Assembly: GCA_030615855.1 (NCBI GenBank)
Contig: JAUWYL010000006.1
Coordinates: forward strand, 1 to 54,532
Length of the DNA: 54,532 bases
Direction of reading: 5' to 3'
DNA from: a bacterium
GTDB taxonomy: Bacteria; UBP18; UBA7526
A program made the position numbers and the translations under genes. Below the pieces are notes generated by a model that saw nothing but the letters and a program-made list of their open reading frames with translations, ran no database searches and was not told the DNA's origin. This document shows positions 1 through 9,227 of this stretch, in pieces; the first letter of the stretch is position 1; every line of letters begins with the position of its first letter.

Positions 1-188
1 GTTGTAGGGAATGCAAGAAGACCTTGGCCAACATCTTAATAGATGCCCTCTCTGACCTCCATAAGAAGAGGAAAGAACTTTTAGAAAACCCGGAAAGAAT
101 CGATAAGATTCTGGAAAAGGGAAGAAAAAAAGCAAGTAAAGTCGCCAAGCAAACCTTGGAAGAAGTAAAGAGGGTAATGGGTATCTAA
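1..188 (+). CDS. trpS: Tryptophanyl-tRNA synthetase, C-terminal fragment
   Basis: This is the last 61 codons of a gene that begins before the window. The frame reads through CKKTLANIL, a charged helix, ENPERIDKILEKGRKKASKVA and a terminal VKRVMGI. That is the C-terminal helical end of bacterial TrpS, where a Cys-Lys-containing helix is followed by a basic stretch and a hydrophobic tail ending in MG(L/I). TrpS charges tRNA-Trp in the cytoplasm. The catalytic KMSKS region lies outside the window. It is followed by about 115 bases of repeat before scpA, so co-transcription is possible but not shown. Confidence 0.8.
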   Translation, partial: CRECKKTLANILIDALSDLHKKRKELLENPERIDKILEKGRKKASKVAKQTLEEVKRVMGI

Positions 189-194
189 CAACTG

Positions 195-290
195 TTAGTA
201 GTCCAAGGTCCTAAGTCCTAGGTCCCAAGTTGTCAAATAATTGACCTTGGACGTTGGACATCGGACTTCGGACAATTCCAATCTACCTTT
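195..290. repeat. Degenerate heptamer-type intergenic repeat
   Basis: The gap between trpS and scpA consists of variants of a short unit related to CCTTGGACTTTGGAC: first in one orientation (CCAAGGTCCTAAGTCCTAGG), then in the other (ACCTTGGACGTTGGACATCG). Related units lie inside the ligase gene near 43.5 kb. The open frame upstream of the scpA start runs through it and should not be read as protein. Confidence 0.7.
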
Positions 291-303
291 AAGGAGTAAT
301 AAG

Positions 304-1005
304 TTGGCATATCATGTTAAGTTAGAGGCCTATGAAGGGCCCCTGGATTTACTCCTCTATCTGATTAAAAAGGAAGAGGTAGACATCTGGGATATACCTA
401 TCGCCCAGATTGCGGGAGAATATTTAGGATACATCAACATGATGAAGCTACTGGACTTAGATGTAATAGGTGAATTCTTGGTCATGGCCTCAACATTAAT
501 GAAGATAAAGTCGCGGATGCTCCTTCCCCAAGAAGAAGAGGCAATAGAGGAGGAGATTGAGGATCCTCGCTCAGAATTAATAGAGCAGCTCTTAGAATAT
601 GAGATGTATAAGGAAAGGGCAAAGACCTTGGCAGAAAAGGAAGAGGCACAATCCAAGCTCTTCGCCCGTCCGGAAGCTGAAATTCCTTCTTCTCAACCGA
701 CCTTCGAGGCCAGCCTCTTCGATCTTCTGACCGCCTTCCGCAATGTGTTAAAAGAGAAGGCTCCCGAGATCGTAAGAGAGATCGAGCCTTTTAAAATCAC
801 CTTAGAAGAAAAGGTGGAAGAGATTCTTAAAAGATTAGAGAGCAAAGAGAAGATTAGTTTCTCTTTACTCTTTAAAGAGTGTCTATCGAAGGGGGAGCTC
901 ATCGTTACCTTCTTAGCCCTCCTGGAACTCATAAAGCAAAAGAGGGTGAGGATTCGCCAACCAAAACTCTTCGGCGAAATTGCCGTATATCGTGCTCCGG
1001 CTTAG
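304..1005 (+). CDS. scpA: Segregation and condensation protein A
   Basis: ScpA is the kleisin subunit of the bacterial SMC-ScpAB condensin, bridging the SMC heads and binding ScpB. The protein opens with the family signature YEGPLDLLLYLIKKEEVDIWDIPIAQI and then continues with the helical N-terminal domain (M-A-STLMKIKSRMLLP), a charged linker near residues 80-100 and a C-terminal winged-helix region ending GEIAVYRAPA. At 233 aa it has normal family length. I chose the TTG at 304 because AAGGAG stands just before it; the open frame upstream to 241 is repeat sequence. It is followed at once by scpB. Confidence 0.93.
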   Translation: MAYHVKLEAYEGPLDLLLYLIKKEEVDIWDIPIAQIAGEYLGYINMMKLLDLDVIGEFLVMASTLMKIKSRMLLPQEEEAIEEEIEDPRSELIEQLLEYEMYKERAKTLAEKEEAQSKLFARPEAEIPSSQPTFEASLFDLLTAFRNVLKEKAPEIVREIEPFKITLEEKVEEILKRLESKEKISFSLLFKECLSKGELIVTFLALLELIKQKRVRIRQPKLFGEIAVYRAPA

Positions 1006-1009
1006 GAAT

Positions 1010-1582
1010 ATGGAGAGAGAGAAGATTAAATTAATCGTTGAAGCCCTGCTCTTTACCTCTCACGAGCCACTCAGCGAAAAGAGACTGGCCGAAGTTCTGG
1101 AGGGAATAGATAAAAAATCTTTGAGAAATACCTTAGAAGAACTGAGAAGGGAGTATCAAGAGAAGGAAAATTTAGAGATAAGAGAGGTAGCTGGAGGATA
1201 TCAGATCTTCACCCGTCAAGATTATGCTCCTTGGATAGAGAAATTACATAGGACGCGACCCACCAGGCTCTCCCGGGCAGCTTTAGAGACCTTGGCTATG
1301 GTGGCCTATAATCAGCCCGTCATTAGGGTAGAGATTGAGTCCGTTCGGGGAGTAGATACCAGCGGGGTGCTTCATACCCTACTCGAGAAGAACCTGATCA
1401 AGATACTAGGGAGAAAGAAGGTTATTGGCCGGCCGCTCTTATATGGCGTCACAGATGATTTCTTAAAGTACTTTGGTCTGAAAGATATTAATGAATTGCC
1501 CAGCCTCAAAGAAATAAGAGAATTAGTTCCGGAAAAGGAGGAGACTGATGAAGAAGTTAAAGAATCTGAGGAAGAGAATTGA
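1010..1582 (+). CDS. scpB: Segregation and condensation protein B
   Basis: ScpB is the winged-helix dimer that joins ScpA in the SMC condensin complex. Typical stretches are IVEALLFTSHEPLSEKRLAE at the N terminus, REVAGGYQIFTR near residue 65, LSRAALETLAMVAYNQPV near 90 and GRPLLYGVTDDFLKYFGL near 145. The C terminus is a short acidic tail. The ATG at 1010 lies four bases after the scpA stop; a TTG at 980 inside scpA is the alternative start. The end overlaps pheA by 35 bases, so translation of the two is probably coupled. Confidence 0.92.
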   Translation: MEREKIKLIVEALLFTSHEPLSEKRLAEVLEGIDKKSLRNTLEELRREYQEKENLEIREVAGGYQIFTRQDYAPWIEKLHRTRPTRLSRAALETLAMVAYNQPVIRVEIESVRGVDTSGVLHTLLEKNLIKILGRKKVIGRPLLYGVTDDFLKYFGLKDINELPSLKEIRELVPEKEETDEEVKESEEEN

Positions 1583-2612
1583 TGAAATCGATGGTCAGAT
1601 ATTAGAACTTCTCAATAAAAGGGCAAGAACCACCTTGGGGATTGCCAAGGTGAAGAAGGGGGAGGGAATGGAATACTATCTCCCCCATCGGGAAGAAGAA
1701 ATCTATAAGAGATTGAAGAAAAAAAATAAAGGGCCCTTTCCCAATAAGGCTCTGGGGGAAGTATATCGGGAGATTATATCAGGTAGCCTCTCTTTAGAGA
1801 AACCTTTGAGAATCGCCTATCTTGGACCGGAGGCCACCTTCACTCATTTAGCGAGTATGCAAAAGTTCGGTTCCTCTCCTACCTACCTTCCGGCAAAATC
1901 CATCGCAGATGTCTTCAGTGAGGTAGAAAGGGGAAGGGCGGACTACGGAGTGGTTCCCATTGAAAACTCAACAGAGGGGGTAATCAACTATACCCTGGAT
2001 ATGTTCATCGATTCTGACTTAAAGATCGTCTCTGAAATCCTCTTAGAGATTTCACATAACCTTCTTTCAAGAAGCAGGTTGAAAGATATCAAGAAGATCT
2101 ATTCTCATCCCCAAGCCATCGCCCAATCGAGGAACTGGGTGGAAAGCAACCTGCCCAATACCAAGATAATTGAGGTCTCCTCTACCGCCCGGGCGGCGGC
2201 TCGAGCGGCTAAGGAAAAAAATTCTGGTGCCATTGCTTCGGAGTTAGCGGCCAAACTATATAATCTAAAGATTGTCGCCTCCCGCATTGAGGATACTAAG
2301 GAGAATGTTACCCGCTTCTTAGTCATCGGCAAAACCATTAGCAGGAGAACGGGAAGGGATAAGACCTCAATCATGTTCTCCATTAAGGATAGGCCGGGAG
2401 CCTTACATGATATGCTTCGCCCCTTTGCCAAAGAGAAGATTAACTTAACCAAGATAGAATCCCGGCCCTCGAAGAAGAAGGCCTGGGACTATTATTTCTT
2501 TGTCGATTTCCAGGGACACGTTGGGGATAAGAAGGTGAAGAAGGCCTTGAAGGAATTGGAGAGGGGGTGTCTCTTCCTAAAGATTCTGGGCGCTTATCCC
2601 ATAGCCAGGTAA
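1548..2612 (+). CDS. pheA: Chorismate mutase / prephenate dehydratase (P-protein)
   Basis: This bifunctional enzyme converts chorismate to prephenate and then to phenylpyruvate. Residues 1-80 form an AroQ-type chorismate mutase (RKRIDEIDGQILELLNKRA). Residues about 85-260 form the prephenate dehydratase, with NSTEGVINYTLD near 138 and the catalytic TRF in ENVTRFLVIG near 254. Residues about 270-350 form an ACT domain with ESRP, the Phe-binding element of feedback-inhibited P-proteins, so allosteric control by phenylalanine is expected. An AAGGAGG precedes the ATG. The gene overlaps scpB and heads the left aromatic cluster. Confidence 0.95.
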   Translation: MKKLKNLRKRIDEIDGQILELLNKRARTTLGIAKVKKGEGMEYYLPHREEEIYKRLKKKNKGPFPNKALGEVYREIISGSLSLEKPLRIAYLGPEATFTHLASMQKFGSSPTYLPAKSIADVFSEVERGRADYGVVPIENSTEGVINYTLDMFIDSDLKIVSEILLEISHNLLSRSRLKDIKKIYSHPQAIAQSRNWVESNLPNTKIIEVSSTARAAARAAKEKNSGAIASELAAKLYNLKIVASRIEDTKENVTRFLVIGKTISRRTGRDKTSIMFSIKDRPGALHDMLRPFAKEKINLTKIESRPSKKKAWDYYFFVDFQGHVGDKKVKKALKELERGCLFLKILGAYPIAR

Positions 2613-2617
2613 AAGCA

Positions 2618-2700
2618 GAAGGGAATAAGTTAACAAGGGAACAAGTTAACAAGGAAACAAAAAACTTATCAACTTGTCAACTAGTCAACTTGTTAACTGA
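2618..2700. repeat. AAGTTAACAAGG / ACTTATCAACTTG repeat cluster
   Basis: The gap between pheA and hisC is filled by tandem degenerate units such as ATAAGTTAACAAGGGAACAA, followed by AACTTATCAACTTGTCAACT. The same family appears in reverse at 49046-49130, where it encodes the tail of AroE. Confidence 0.75.
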
Positions 2701-2726
2701 CTTCAAGTTTTAAGGAGTAAATTAGG

Positions 2727-3827
2727 ATGAAGAGATTGACACGTAAGTCTATCTTAAAGATAAGGATCTATAAGCCAGGGAAACCGATTGAAGAAGTGAA
2801 AAGAGAACTGGGCCTAAGGGAGATTATCAAACTGGCCTCAAATGAGAATACTCTGGGCCCCTCTTCCCGAACACTAAAGGCCTTAAGAGATTACTTGCCC
2901 AAGATATATCTCTATCCTGAAGACTCCTGTTTCTACCTGAAAAGAGAATTGGCCAAGAGATTGAAAGTAAGAATGGAGAATTTCATCATGGGCAATGGCT
3001 CGGACGAGATCATGGAACTAATTTCCAAGACCTTCTTAAACCCTGGGGAGGAGGTAATCTACGGTCACCCCTCCTTCCTAATCTATGAGATCGTAACCAG
3101 AATCATGGGTGGGAGGCCAGTTCCTGTTCCCCTTAAGGATTATGCCTATGATCTAAAGGGAATACTAAAGGCCATTACTAAAAAGACCAAGATAATCTTC
3201 ATCTGCAATCCAAACAATCCTACGGGAACCATGGTCGGCGAAAAAGAGCTTAAGGCATTCCTGAAGAGGGTGCCTGGGAGAATCATTGTGGTTCTCGATG
3301 AGGCCTACAAAGACTACGTAGAGAGGAGGGATTTTCCGGATGGCATTAGATTATTGAAGAAGAATAGAAATATTATTATCCTGCGCACCTTTGCTAAGAT
3401 CTATGGTCTGGCGGGCCTGAGGATTGGCTATGGCATTGCCCGAAAAGAGGTAATCGACCTCCTTTCTAAAGTACGCCTCCCCTTCAATGTCAATTCCCTT
3501 GCCCAGGCAGCTGCCTTAGCAAGTCTTAGGGATAAAGAACAGGTGAAAAGGACAAGGAGGATGAACGCCTTAGGAAAGAGGTTTCTCTATGCTGCTTTCC
3601 AGGATCTGGGTCTGGAGTACGTCCCTACTCAGGCCAACTTCATTCTCATAAATCTAAGAAGAAATGGTAAAAGAATCTGTCGGGCATTATTAAAGAAAGG
3701 GATTATTGTGCGGGAGATGAGTGCCTGGGGACTGAATAATTACATAAGGGTGACCATTGGAAGAGAAGAAGAGAATAAAAGATTTATTCAGATCTTAAAG
3801 AAAGCGTTAAAAGGAGGTAGGAAATGA
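2727..3827 (+). CDS. hisC: Histidinol-phosphate / aromatic aminotransferase
   Basis: This is a PLP-dependent class I/II aminotransferase of the HisC family, 366 aa, the usual length. Visible motifs are [11 protein letters not shown] near residue 37, [11 protein letters not shown] near 90, NPNNPTGT near 161, DEAYKDYV near 190 and the PLP-lysine region [17 protein letters not shown] near 223. No other his gene is present; it lies between pheA and DAHP synthase, so it may transaminate phenylpyruvate and hydroxyphenylpyruvate instead of, or as well as, imidazoleacetol phosphate. A TAAGGAG precedes the ATG. The end overlaps the next gene by 4 bases. Confidence 0.9.
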   Translation: MKRLTRKSILKIRIYKPGKPIEEVKRELGLREIIKLASNENTLGPSSRTLKALRDYLPKIYLYPEDSCFYLKRELAKRLKVRMENFIMGNGSDEIMELISKTFLNPGEEVIYGHPSFLIYEIVTRIMGGRPVPVPLKDYAYDLKGILKAITKKTKIIFICNPNNPTGTMVGEKELKAFLKRVPGRIIVVLDEAYKDYVERRDFPDGIRLLKKNRNIIILRTFAKIYGLAGLRIGYGIARKEVIDLLSKVRLPFNVNSLAQAAALASLRDKEQVKRTRRMNALGKRFLYAAFQDLGLEYVPTQANFILINLRRNGKRICRALLKKGIIVREMSAWGLNNYIRVTIGREEENKRFIQILKKALKGGRK

Positions 3828-4840
3828 TTCTTACTCTTAAACCGGGAACAAAGAAGAAGGAGATAGATAAGGTAGTTTTCAAAATAAAGCAATCGGGATT
3901 CTCTGCTCATATTTCTAAGGGAAGGGAAAGAACAATCATCGGGGTTGTCGGTGCCAATGCTATCCGTGCCCGGGAGATATTTGAGGCCCTCCCTGCAGTG
4001 GAATTTATCACTCCCATCTCCAAGCCCTACAAGCTCGTCTCCCGAGAGTTTAAGAGGGAGAATACCATTATCCCCATAAAGGATGGGGTGAAGATCGGGG
4101 GAAAGAGAGTAGTAATTATGGCCGGACCCTGTGCTGTTGAGGAGAAGAAACTTTTAATCTCCATCGCCAAGAAAGTTAAGGAAGCGGGAGCAACAGTATT
4201 AAGAGGAGGGGCCTTTAAGCCCCGGACCTCTCCCTACTCCTTTCAAGGATTGGGGAAGAAAGGATTAGAATACTTGAAAGCGGCGAGAGAGGAGACGGGC
4301 CTGGCCATCCTCACTGAGGTCATGGATACCAAGGATGTAGAACTGGTAGCAAAATGTGCGGACATCATCCAGATCGGAGCGAGGAGTATGCAGAACTTCA
4401 ACCTCTTAAAGGAAGTGGGGAAGTGCCAGAAGCCCGTTCTCTTGAAGAGGGGAATGGCGGCCACTTTAACCGAGCTCTTCATGAGCGCCGAGTACATCCT
4501 ATCCAGTGGGAATAAGGAAGTAATTTTATGTGAGCGGGGAATAAGGACCTTCGAGGATGCTACTAGGTATACAGTAGATATTAGTGCCATTGGTTTAGTA
4601 AAGGAGCTAAGCCATTTGCCCATCATTGTTGATCCCAGTCATGCTACTGGAAAGAGGGAATTGATCGCTCCAGTTTCAAGGGCAGCAGTGGCGGCCGGGG
4701 CAGATGGCTTACTCATTGAGGTCCATACCCATCCCGAGGAGGCCCTCTCTGATGGTGCCCAGAGCCTATTGCCCAAGGACTTTAAAAGGCTAATGAAGGA
4801 ACTGGGAAGAATAGCAGAGGCCGTAGGAAGGAGCATCTGA
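3824..4840 (+). CDS. aroF: 3-deoxy-7-phosphoheptulonate (DAHP) synthase, type I-beta with N-terminal regulatory domain
   Basis: This enzyme condenses PEP and erythrose 4-phosphate, the first shikimate step. Residues 1-70 form the small ferredoxin-like/ACT-like domain found in Thermotoga-type enzymes, where it mediates Tyr/Phe inhibition. Residues about 90-335 are the barrel, with [44 protein letters not shown] and [11 protein letters not shown], the metal- and substrate-binding loops of the family. An AAGGAGG lies before the ATG, which overlaps the hisC stop. The family also contains KDO8P synthases, but the N-terminal domain and operon argue for DAHP synthase. Confidence 0.94.
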   Translation: MILTLKPGTKKKEIDKVVFKIKQSGFSAHISKGRERTIIGVVGANAIRAREIFEALPAVEFITPISKPYKLVSREFKRENTIIPIKDGVKIGGKRVVIMAGPCAVEEKKLLISIAKKVKEAGATVLRGGAFKPRTSPYSFQGLGKKGLEYLKAAREETGLAILTEVMDTKDVELVAKCADIIQIGARSMQNFNLLKEVGKCQKPVLLKRGMAATLTELFMSAEYILSSGNKEVILCERGIRTFEDATRYTVDISAIGLVKELSHLPIIVDPSHATGKRELIAPVSRAAVAAGADGLLIEVHTHPEEALSDGAQSLLPKDFKRLMKELGRIAEAVGRSI

Positions 4841-4868
4841 ATTAACTTGACCCTTACATCCTTAGTCC

Positions 4869-4987
4869 TTCGTTATACGTTAAAGGGTTGCGCCTCTCGT
4901 TTCGGTTGTTGTTGAACGTTGTTCTTAAAAAACACGCAACCGATGAACGTAAGACGATACGAGCTTCGTAACCGATAAACGATTGAC
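4869..4987. repeat. Conserved-end dispersed element, copy 1
   Basis: The left end TTCGTTATACGTTAAAGGGT and right end GCTTCGTAACCGATAAACGA recur at 31864-32025 with a different middle part. The outermost bases of the two ends are imperfect inverted repeats (TCGTTATACG against TCGTTTATCG), so this looks like a small non-coding, MITE-like element. It fills the gap before tyrA. Confidence 0.55.
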
Positions 4988-5006
4988 AAATTTCTGAGGA
5001 AAGAAT

Positions 5007-5849
5007 ATGAATAAGCTGAATAGAGTAACTATTATTGGGGTGGGTCTTATTGGTGGCTCTTTAGGGTTGGCACTCAAAGAGAAGAGAATTGCCAAGAGAA
5101 TAATTGGCGTGGGGAGGAGAGAGGAATCCTTAAAGATTGCCCTGGAGAGAGGAGAAGTAGATGAGACAACCACAGACCTCATATCTGGCGTGAAGGATGT
5201 TAACCTAGTGGTGATTGCCACTCCTCTTGAGCTTACCGTAGAAACCTTTGAGAAGATCATTCCCCATCTGAAAAAAGGGTGTGTGGTAACTGATGTGGGG
5301 AGTGTGAAAGGACCCATCCTTGAGAGAATAGATAACCCTCTCTTCATCGGTGGCCATCCCTTAGCAGGGAGTGAGAGGAGGGGACCCCAGGCAGCGAGAG
5401 TCGATCTCTTCAGGGAGGCTACGGTCGTCTTAACTCCAGTCGAGAAAACGGACGAGAAGGCGCTGGCCCTGGTGAAGGGTATGTGGCAGGACTTGGGCAC
5501 AAAGGTCTTATTTCTTTCACCTGAAGTACATGATGAACTGGTAGCCTTTACCAGCCACCTTCCCCATATCTTGGCCACCTCTCTTACCAACCTAATCCGG
5601 GAAATAGCAGAGAAGGAGGAGAGGATCCTCTCTTTAATGGGAGAGGGTTTCCGGGATACCACAAGAATCGCTGCCAGTCCCCCCAGTATGTGGAAGGAGA
5701 TCTGTCTCGCCAATAAAGAAAGGGTTCTCTCAGCGATCAAGAGATTTAAAGTGGTCCTCTCTGAGATGGAAGAGGCCCTCTCCAAGGGGGAGGGGGATGA
5801 GCTCTTGCACAGGTTTGAGAAGGCAAAAGAGACAAGGGATAAACTGTGA
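5007..5849 (+). CDS. tyrA: Prephenate dehydrogenase
   Basis: TyrA oxidises prephenate to 4-hydroxyphenylpyruvate on the route to tyrosine. The 280-aa protein starts with a Rossmann fold (VTIIGVGLIGGSLGLALKE) and carries VTDVGSVKGPI near residue 97, GGHPLAGSE near 113 and the TSHLPHILA helix near 180, which contains the catalytic-site histidine. No ACT domain follows, so regulation must lie elsewhere. AGGAAAG precedes the ATG. The stop codon overlaps the GTG start of aroA, so the two are translationally coupled. Confidence 0.93.
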   Translation: MNKLNRVTIIGVGLIGGSLGLALKEKRIAKRIIGVGRREESLKIALERGEVDETTTDLISGVKDVNLVVIATPLELTVETFEKIIPHLKKGCVVTDVGSVKGPILERIDNPLFIGGHPLAGSERRGPQAARVDLFREATVVLTPVEKTDEKALALVKGMWQDLGTKVLFLSPEVHDELVAFTSHLPHILATSLTNLIREIAEKEERILSLMGEGFRDTTRIAASPPSMWKEICLANKERVLSAIKRFKVVLSEMEEALSKGEGDELLHRFEKAKETRDKL

Positions 5850-7126
5850 GTGAGATCAGGGTCAAGCCGGTTAGATGTCTAAAGGGTGAGATCTCCCTTC
5901 CTGGCGATAAGTCTATCTCCCACCGGGCCATCATGCTCGCTTCCCTGGCAAGGGGGAAAACCTCAGTCTCCGGGATCTCAAAAGGAGAGGATATTCTAAA
6001 GACTGTTCATGCCTTTCAATCTATGGGGATTGAGATTCAAGGACTGGGAAGCGATTCTCTCACCATTCAGGGAAAGGGGTTAAGAGGGTTATCCCCACCA
6101 AGGGATATCATAGACTGCGGAAACTCGGGTACCACTATGCGCCTCCTCTCTGGCATCCTGGCTGCCCAAAATTTCTCTTCCACCATCACAGGAGATGAGT
6201 CTTTAAGAAAGAGGCCCATGGATCGGATAGTGGAGCCCTTAGAGAGAATGGGAGCCAGGATAGACGGAAAATTTGCTCCTCTTAAAATAGAAGGAAAAAG
6301 GTTAAAGGCCGTCTCCTATCGAATCCCTATCCCCAGTGCCCAGGTGAAGTCCTGTATCCTTTTGGCTGGTCTTTATGCTCAAGGGAAGACAGAGGTCATA
6401 GAGCCCGCAAGATCGAGGGATCATACAGAAAGGATACTCAAGTATCTGGAAGCAGATATAGAAGTCAGGGATTTGACAGTGAGTATAACTGGAGAAAAGG
6501 AATTAATTGCCAAACCGATTAATATTCCTGGCGATATTTCAAGCGCCTCCTTCTTTATAGTAGGCGCTATTTTTCTACCCGGTTCTCATATTAGGCTCTC
6601 TGGGGTAGGCTTCAATCCCACCCGCATGGGAATAATAGATATATTAAAGGAGATGGGAGCAGAGATAGAGATAGAGAATTTAAGGAAGGCGAATAATGAG
6701 CCCCGAGGAGACGTGGTAGCCCGGGGAAGTCGATTAAAGGGAATAACCATCGGTGGAGAGATGATCCCCAGGGTCATCGACGAGCTTCCCCTTCTGGCCC
6801 TTGCTGCTACAAAGGCAGAAGGAGAGACGATAATAAAGGATGCCCAGGAGTTGAGGGTAAAGGAGACGGACAGGATCCGGGCCTTAAGCATTAACCTTTC
6901 TAAGATGGGAGTGGAGGTAGAGGAGAGAAAAGATGGCCTCATCATTCAGGGATCTTGCCAGCTGAAGGGAGCAAAGGTAGATAGCTTCGGGGATCATCGG
7001 ATGGCCATGGCTTTGGTCATGGCTGGATTGATTGCTAAGGGAGAGACGATCATCTCTGACACAGAATGTATTAAGACCTCCTTTCCAGAGTTTGAGGCGA
7101 TCTTAGAAAGATTAAAAGTGGTATGA
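5846..7126 (+). CDS. aroA: 3-phosphoshikimate 1-carboxyvinyltransferase (EPSP synthase)
   Basis: AroA transfers the enolpyruvyl group of PEP to shikimate 3-phosphate. All family landmarks are present: LPGDKSISHRAIMLASLA near residue 18, DCGNSGTTMRLLSGILA near 92, RDHTERIL near 191, DELPLLALAAT near 312, and SFGDHRMAMALVMAGL near 388. At 426 aa it has normal length. The start is a GTG that shares bases with the tyrA TGA. The end overlaps the cmk start as ATGA. Confidence 0.96.
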   Translation: MSEIRVKPVRCLKGEISLPGDKSISHRAIMLASLARGKTSVSGISKGEDILKTVHAFQSMGIEIQGLGSDSLTIQGKGLRGLSPPRDIIDCGNSGTTMRLLSGILAAQNFSSTITGDESLRKRPMDRIVEPLERMGARIDGKFAPLKIEGKRLKAVSYRIPIPSAQVKSCILLAGLYAQGKTEVIEPARSRDHTERILKYLEADIEVRDLTVSITGEKELIAKPINIPGDISSASFFIVGAIFLPGSHIRLSGVGFNPTRMGIIDILKEMGAEIEIENLRKANNEPRGDVVARGSRLKGITIGGEMIPRVIDELPLLALAATKAEGETIIKDAQELRVKETDRIRALSINLSKMGVEVEERKDGLIIQGSCQLKGAKVDSFGDHRMAMALVMAGLIAKGETIISDTECIKTSFPEFEAILERLKVV

Positions 7127-8403
7127 GAAGATTAACCGTCACCATCGATGGTCCAGCAGGTGCCGGAAAGAGCACCTTAGCGAAATTGATAGCCAGGAGG
7201 CTGGGTTACTCCTATCTGGAGAGTGGCCTCCTTTATCGCGCCCTCACCTATGAGGCGCTAAAGAGAAAAATCGACCTTGAAGATGAGAAGACCTTGATAA
7301 GATTGGCCTCTGAGATAAAGATAGAGATTAAAGAAGTAGGGGGGAAATGGCGTATCTTTCTAAATGGTGACGATATCTCAGAGAAAATAAAGACTCCCGA
7401 GGTGGATGAGAAGGTGGCCAGAATAGGGAAAATAACGGGGGTGAGGAAGGAGTTTCTATTATTTCAGAGGAAGATGGCAAGAAGGGGAGGGATTGTTGTA
7501 GAGGGAAGGGATATCGGAACTGTGGTCCTTCCCCGAGCAGATAAGAAGTTCTACATAGATGCCTCCTTAGAAGAGCGGGCAAATAGGAAGTGCAAGGAAC
7601 TGAAAGAAAAGGGCTATGAGGTTCCCCTCTCTAAAGTCTTAAGAGAGACGAGAGAGAGGGACCTGGCGGATATGACAAGAAAGGCCGGCCCCTTGAAAAA
7701 GGCAGCCGATGCCATTAGGATCGATACCACAGATCTCACCGTTGAAGAAGAAGTAGCGGCGGTTTTAAGAGTAATAAGAAAGAGAAGGAAGAAGTGGATT
7801 CTCTATACCATTCTCCACTTCATAGGAAGGTTACTCTTCAAACTCCTCTTCAGAATAGAGGTCAGAGGAAGAGAGAATATACCAAGAAAGGGACCACTCA
7901 TTATCGCCTCCAATCACTTAAGCTTCTTAGATCCTCCACTGGTGGGCGTTTCCTCTCCCAGAAGGCTCCATTATATGGCGGTAGTAGAGACCTTCAAATT
8001 TTTCTTCATCGGTAATCTAACAAGAAGGCTGGGTGCCTTTCCGGTAAAGAGAAGGGGAGCGGACATAGAGGCCACAAAAAAGGCCCTAAGGATCTTAAGG
8101 AACAGAGAAGCCATGCTCATCTTCATTGAGGGGACGAGGAGTCCAAGCGGTGAATTGCTCGAACCAAAACCAGGGGCAGGAATGCTCGCCTATAGATCAG
8201 AAGCAACGATAATCCCCGCCCTCATCGTTGGTTCCCATCGCGCCCTTCCCTTCAAGGGCAGGTTCATTCGACCAAGGAAGATAAAGGTTTCTTTTGGCCG
8301 GCCTTTGACCATTGAGAGATTCTCTCACCTCAGGCCCAAGGAGGTCTATCGGGCAATAAGTAGTGAGATCATGAATAGAATAAGGGAAATGCAAAGGGAA
8401 TGA
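7123..8403 (+). CDS. cmk-plsC: Cytidylate kinase fused to 1-acylglycerol-3-phosphate acyltransferase
   Basis: One 426-aa reading frame holds two enzymes. Residues 1-220 are cytidylate kinase: P-loop GPAGAGKST near 10, YLESGLLYRALTYEA, VVEGRDIGTVVLPRA near 127, RERDLADMTRKAGPL near 180. Residues about 225-426 are a PlsC acyltransferase: a hydrophobic basic segment at 225-245, the NHLSFLD active-site box near 264 and the FIEGTRS glycerophosphate box near 333. Cmk phosphorylates CMP/dCMP; PlsC makes phosphatidic acid at the membrane. In many bacteria cmk and plsC are adjacent separate genes before ispH and rpsA; here no stop or start separates them. Starts and ends by 4-base overlaps. Confidence 0.92.
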   Translation: MRRLTVTIDGPAGAGKSTLAKLIARRLGYSYLESGLLYRALTYEALKRKIDLEDEKTLIRLASEIKIEIKEVGGKWRIFLNGDDISEKIKTPEVDEKVARIGKITGVRKEFLLFQRKMARRGGIVVEGRDIGTVVLPRADKKFYIDASLEERANRKCKELKEKGYEVPLSKVLRETRERDLADMTRKAGPLKKAADAIRIDTTDLTVEEEVAAVLRVIRKRRKKWILYTILHFIGRLLFKLLFRIEVRGRENIPRKGPLIIASNHLSFLDPPLVGVSSPRRLHYMAVVETFKFFFIGNLTRRLGAFPVKRRGADIEATKKALRILRNREAMLIFIEGTRSPSGELLEPKPGAGMLAYRSEATIIPALIVGSHRALPFKGRFIRPRKIKVSFGRPLTIERFSHLRPKEVYRAISSEIMNRIREMQRE

Positions 8404-9227
8404 GAGTGATCGTTGCCAGGGGATCAGGTTTCTGTTTTGGAGTGAAGAGAGCCCTGGAGATAGTAGAGAAGGCACTTGGGGAAGAGAAGGGCCCCTTCTA
8501 TACCCTGGGCCCTTTGATCCACAATCCCCAGGTAGTAGATAGACTATCCCGAAAGGGGCTTAAGGTAATAGATAATTTAAAGGGAATTAAAGAAGGAACT
8601 CTTATCATTCGTTCTCATGGGCTACCCACTGCCACTATTGAACTGGCTAAGAAGAAGGGATTGAAGATTATCGATACTACCTGCCCTTATGTAAAGCGTG
8701 CTCAGGAAAAGGCAAAGGAGTTAGAATCAAAGGGTTATCAACTAGTAATTGTAGGCGACAGGGGCCATCCAGAGGTAAAAAGCATGGCCTCGGAAAAGAG
8801 CATCGTTCTCCAGAGGCCTTTCCAGGTAGAGAAGATGGAGTCTTACTCCAGAATTGGGGTAGTAGCCCAGACCACCCAATCCTTGGAGAATTTCAAAGGG
8901 ATTGTCAAAAAATTGAGAAGTAGAACAAAGGAACTCAAGGGCTATGCCACCATCTGTAATGCAGTATCCAGACAACAGCGCTCCACCAGAAAGTTAGCCC
9001 GAGAGGCGGATCTTATGCTCGTTGTCGGGGGGAGGGATAGTGCTAATACCAAAAGACTCTTCCAAATCAGCGAAAGATTGACCAATGCCCATCATATCGA
9101 GAAAGCATCCGAAATAGATTTCAGATGGCTAGGAAATAAAAAAATAGTCGGGATTAGTGCTGGGGCCTCAACCCCAAAATGGCTAATAGATGAGGTGGCG
9201 AGAAAGGTCAAGGGTTATGGCAACTAA
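8400..9227 (+). CDS. ispH: 4-hydroxy-3-methylbut-2-enyl diphosphate reductase
   Basis: IspH (LytB) is the 4Fe-4S enzyme that completes the MEP isoprenoid pathway. The three cluster cysteines are visible: C12 in GFCFGVKRAL, one near 95 in TTCPYVKRAQ and one near 185 in ATICNAVSRQQRSTRKLA. Substrate-binding boxes SHGLP near 76, GHPEV near 122 and VAQTTQS near 157 are also present. At 275 aa it is a little short but complete. It overlaps cmk-plsC by 4 bases and the S1 gene by 11. Confidence 0.95.
   Translation: MRVIVARGSGFCFGVKRALEIVEKALGEEKGPFYTLGPLIHNPQVVDRLSRKGLKVIDNLKGIKEGTLIIRSHGLPTATIELAKKKGLKIIDTTCPYVKRAQEKAKELESKGYQLVIVGDRGHPEVKSMASEKSIVLQRPFQVEKMESYSRIGVVAQTTQSLENFKGIVKKLRSRTKELKGYATICNAVSRQQRSTRKLAREADLMLVVGGRDSANTKRLFQISERLTNAHHIEKASEIDFRWLGNKKIVGISAGASTPKWLIDEVARKVKGYGN

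Noticed and set aside
1548-1582. Frameshift at the scpB-pheA junction
   Set aside because: Both proteins are complete with family-typical ends and pheA has its own AAGGAGG, so this is a true 35-base overlap.
4925-5785. A 286-codon open frame on the minus strand opposite tyrA
   Set aside because: It is the antisense shadow of a clear tyrA gene; the product is Ser-rich with no recognisable domain and no ribosome-binding site.
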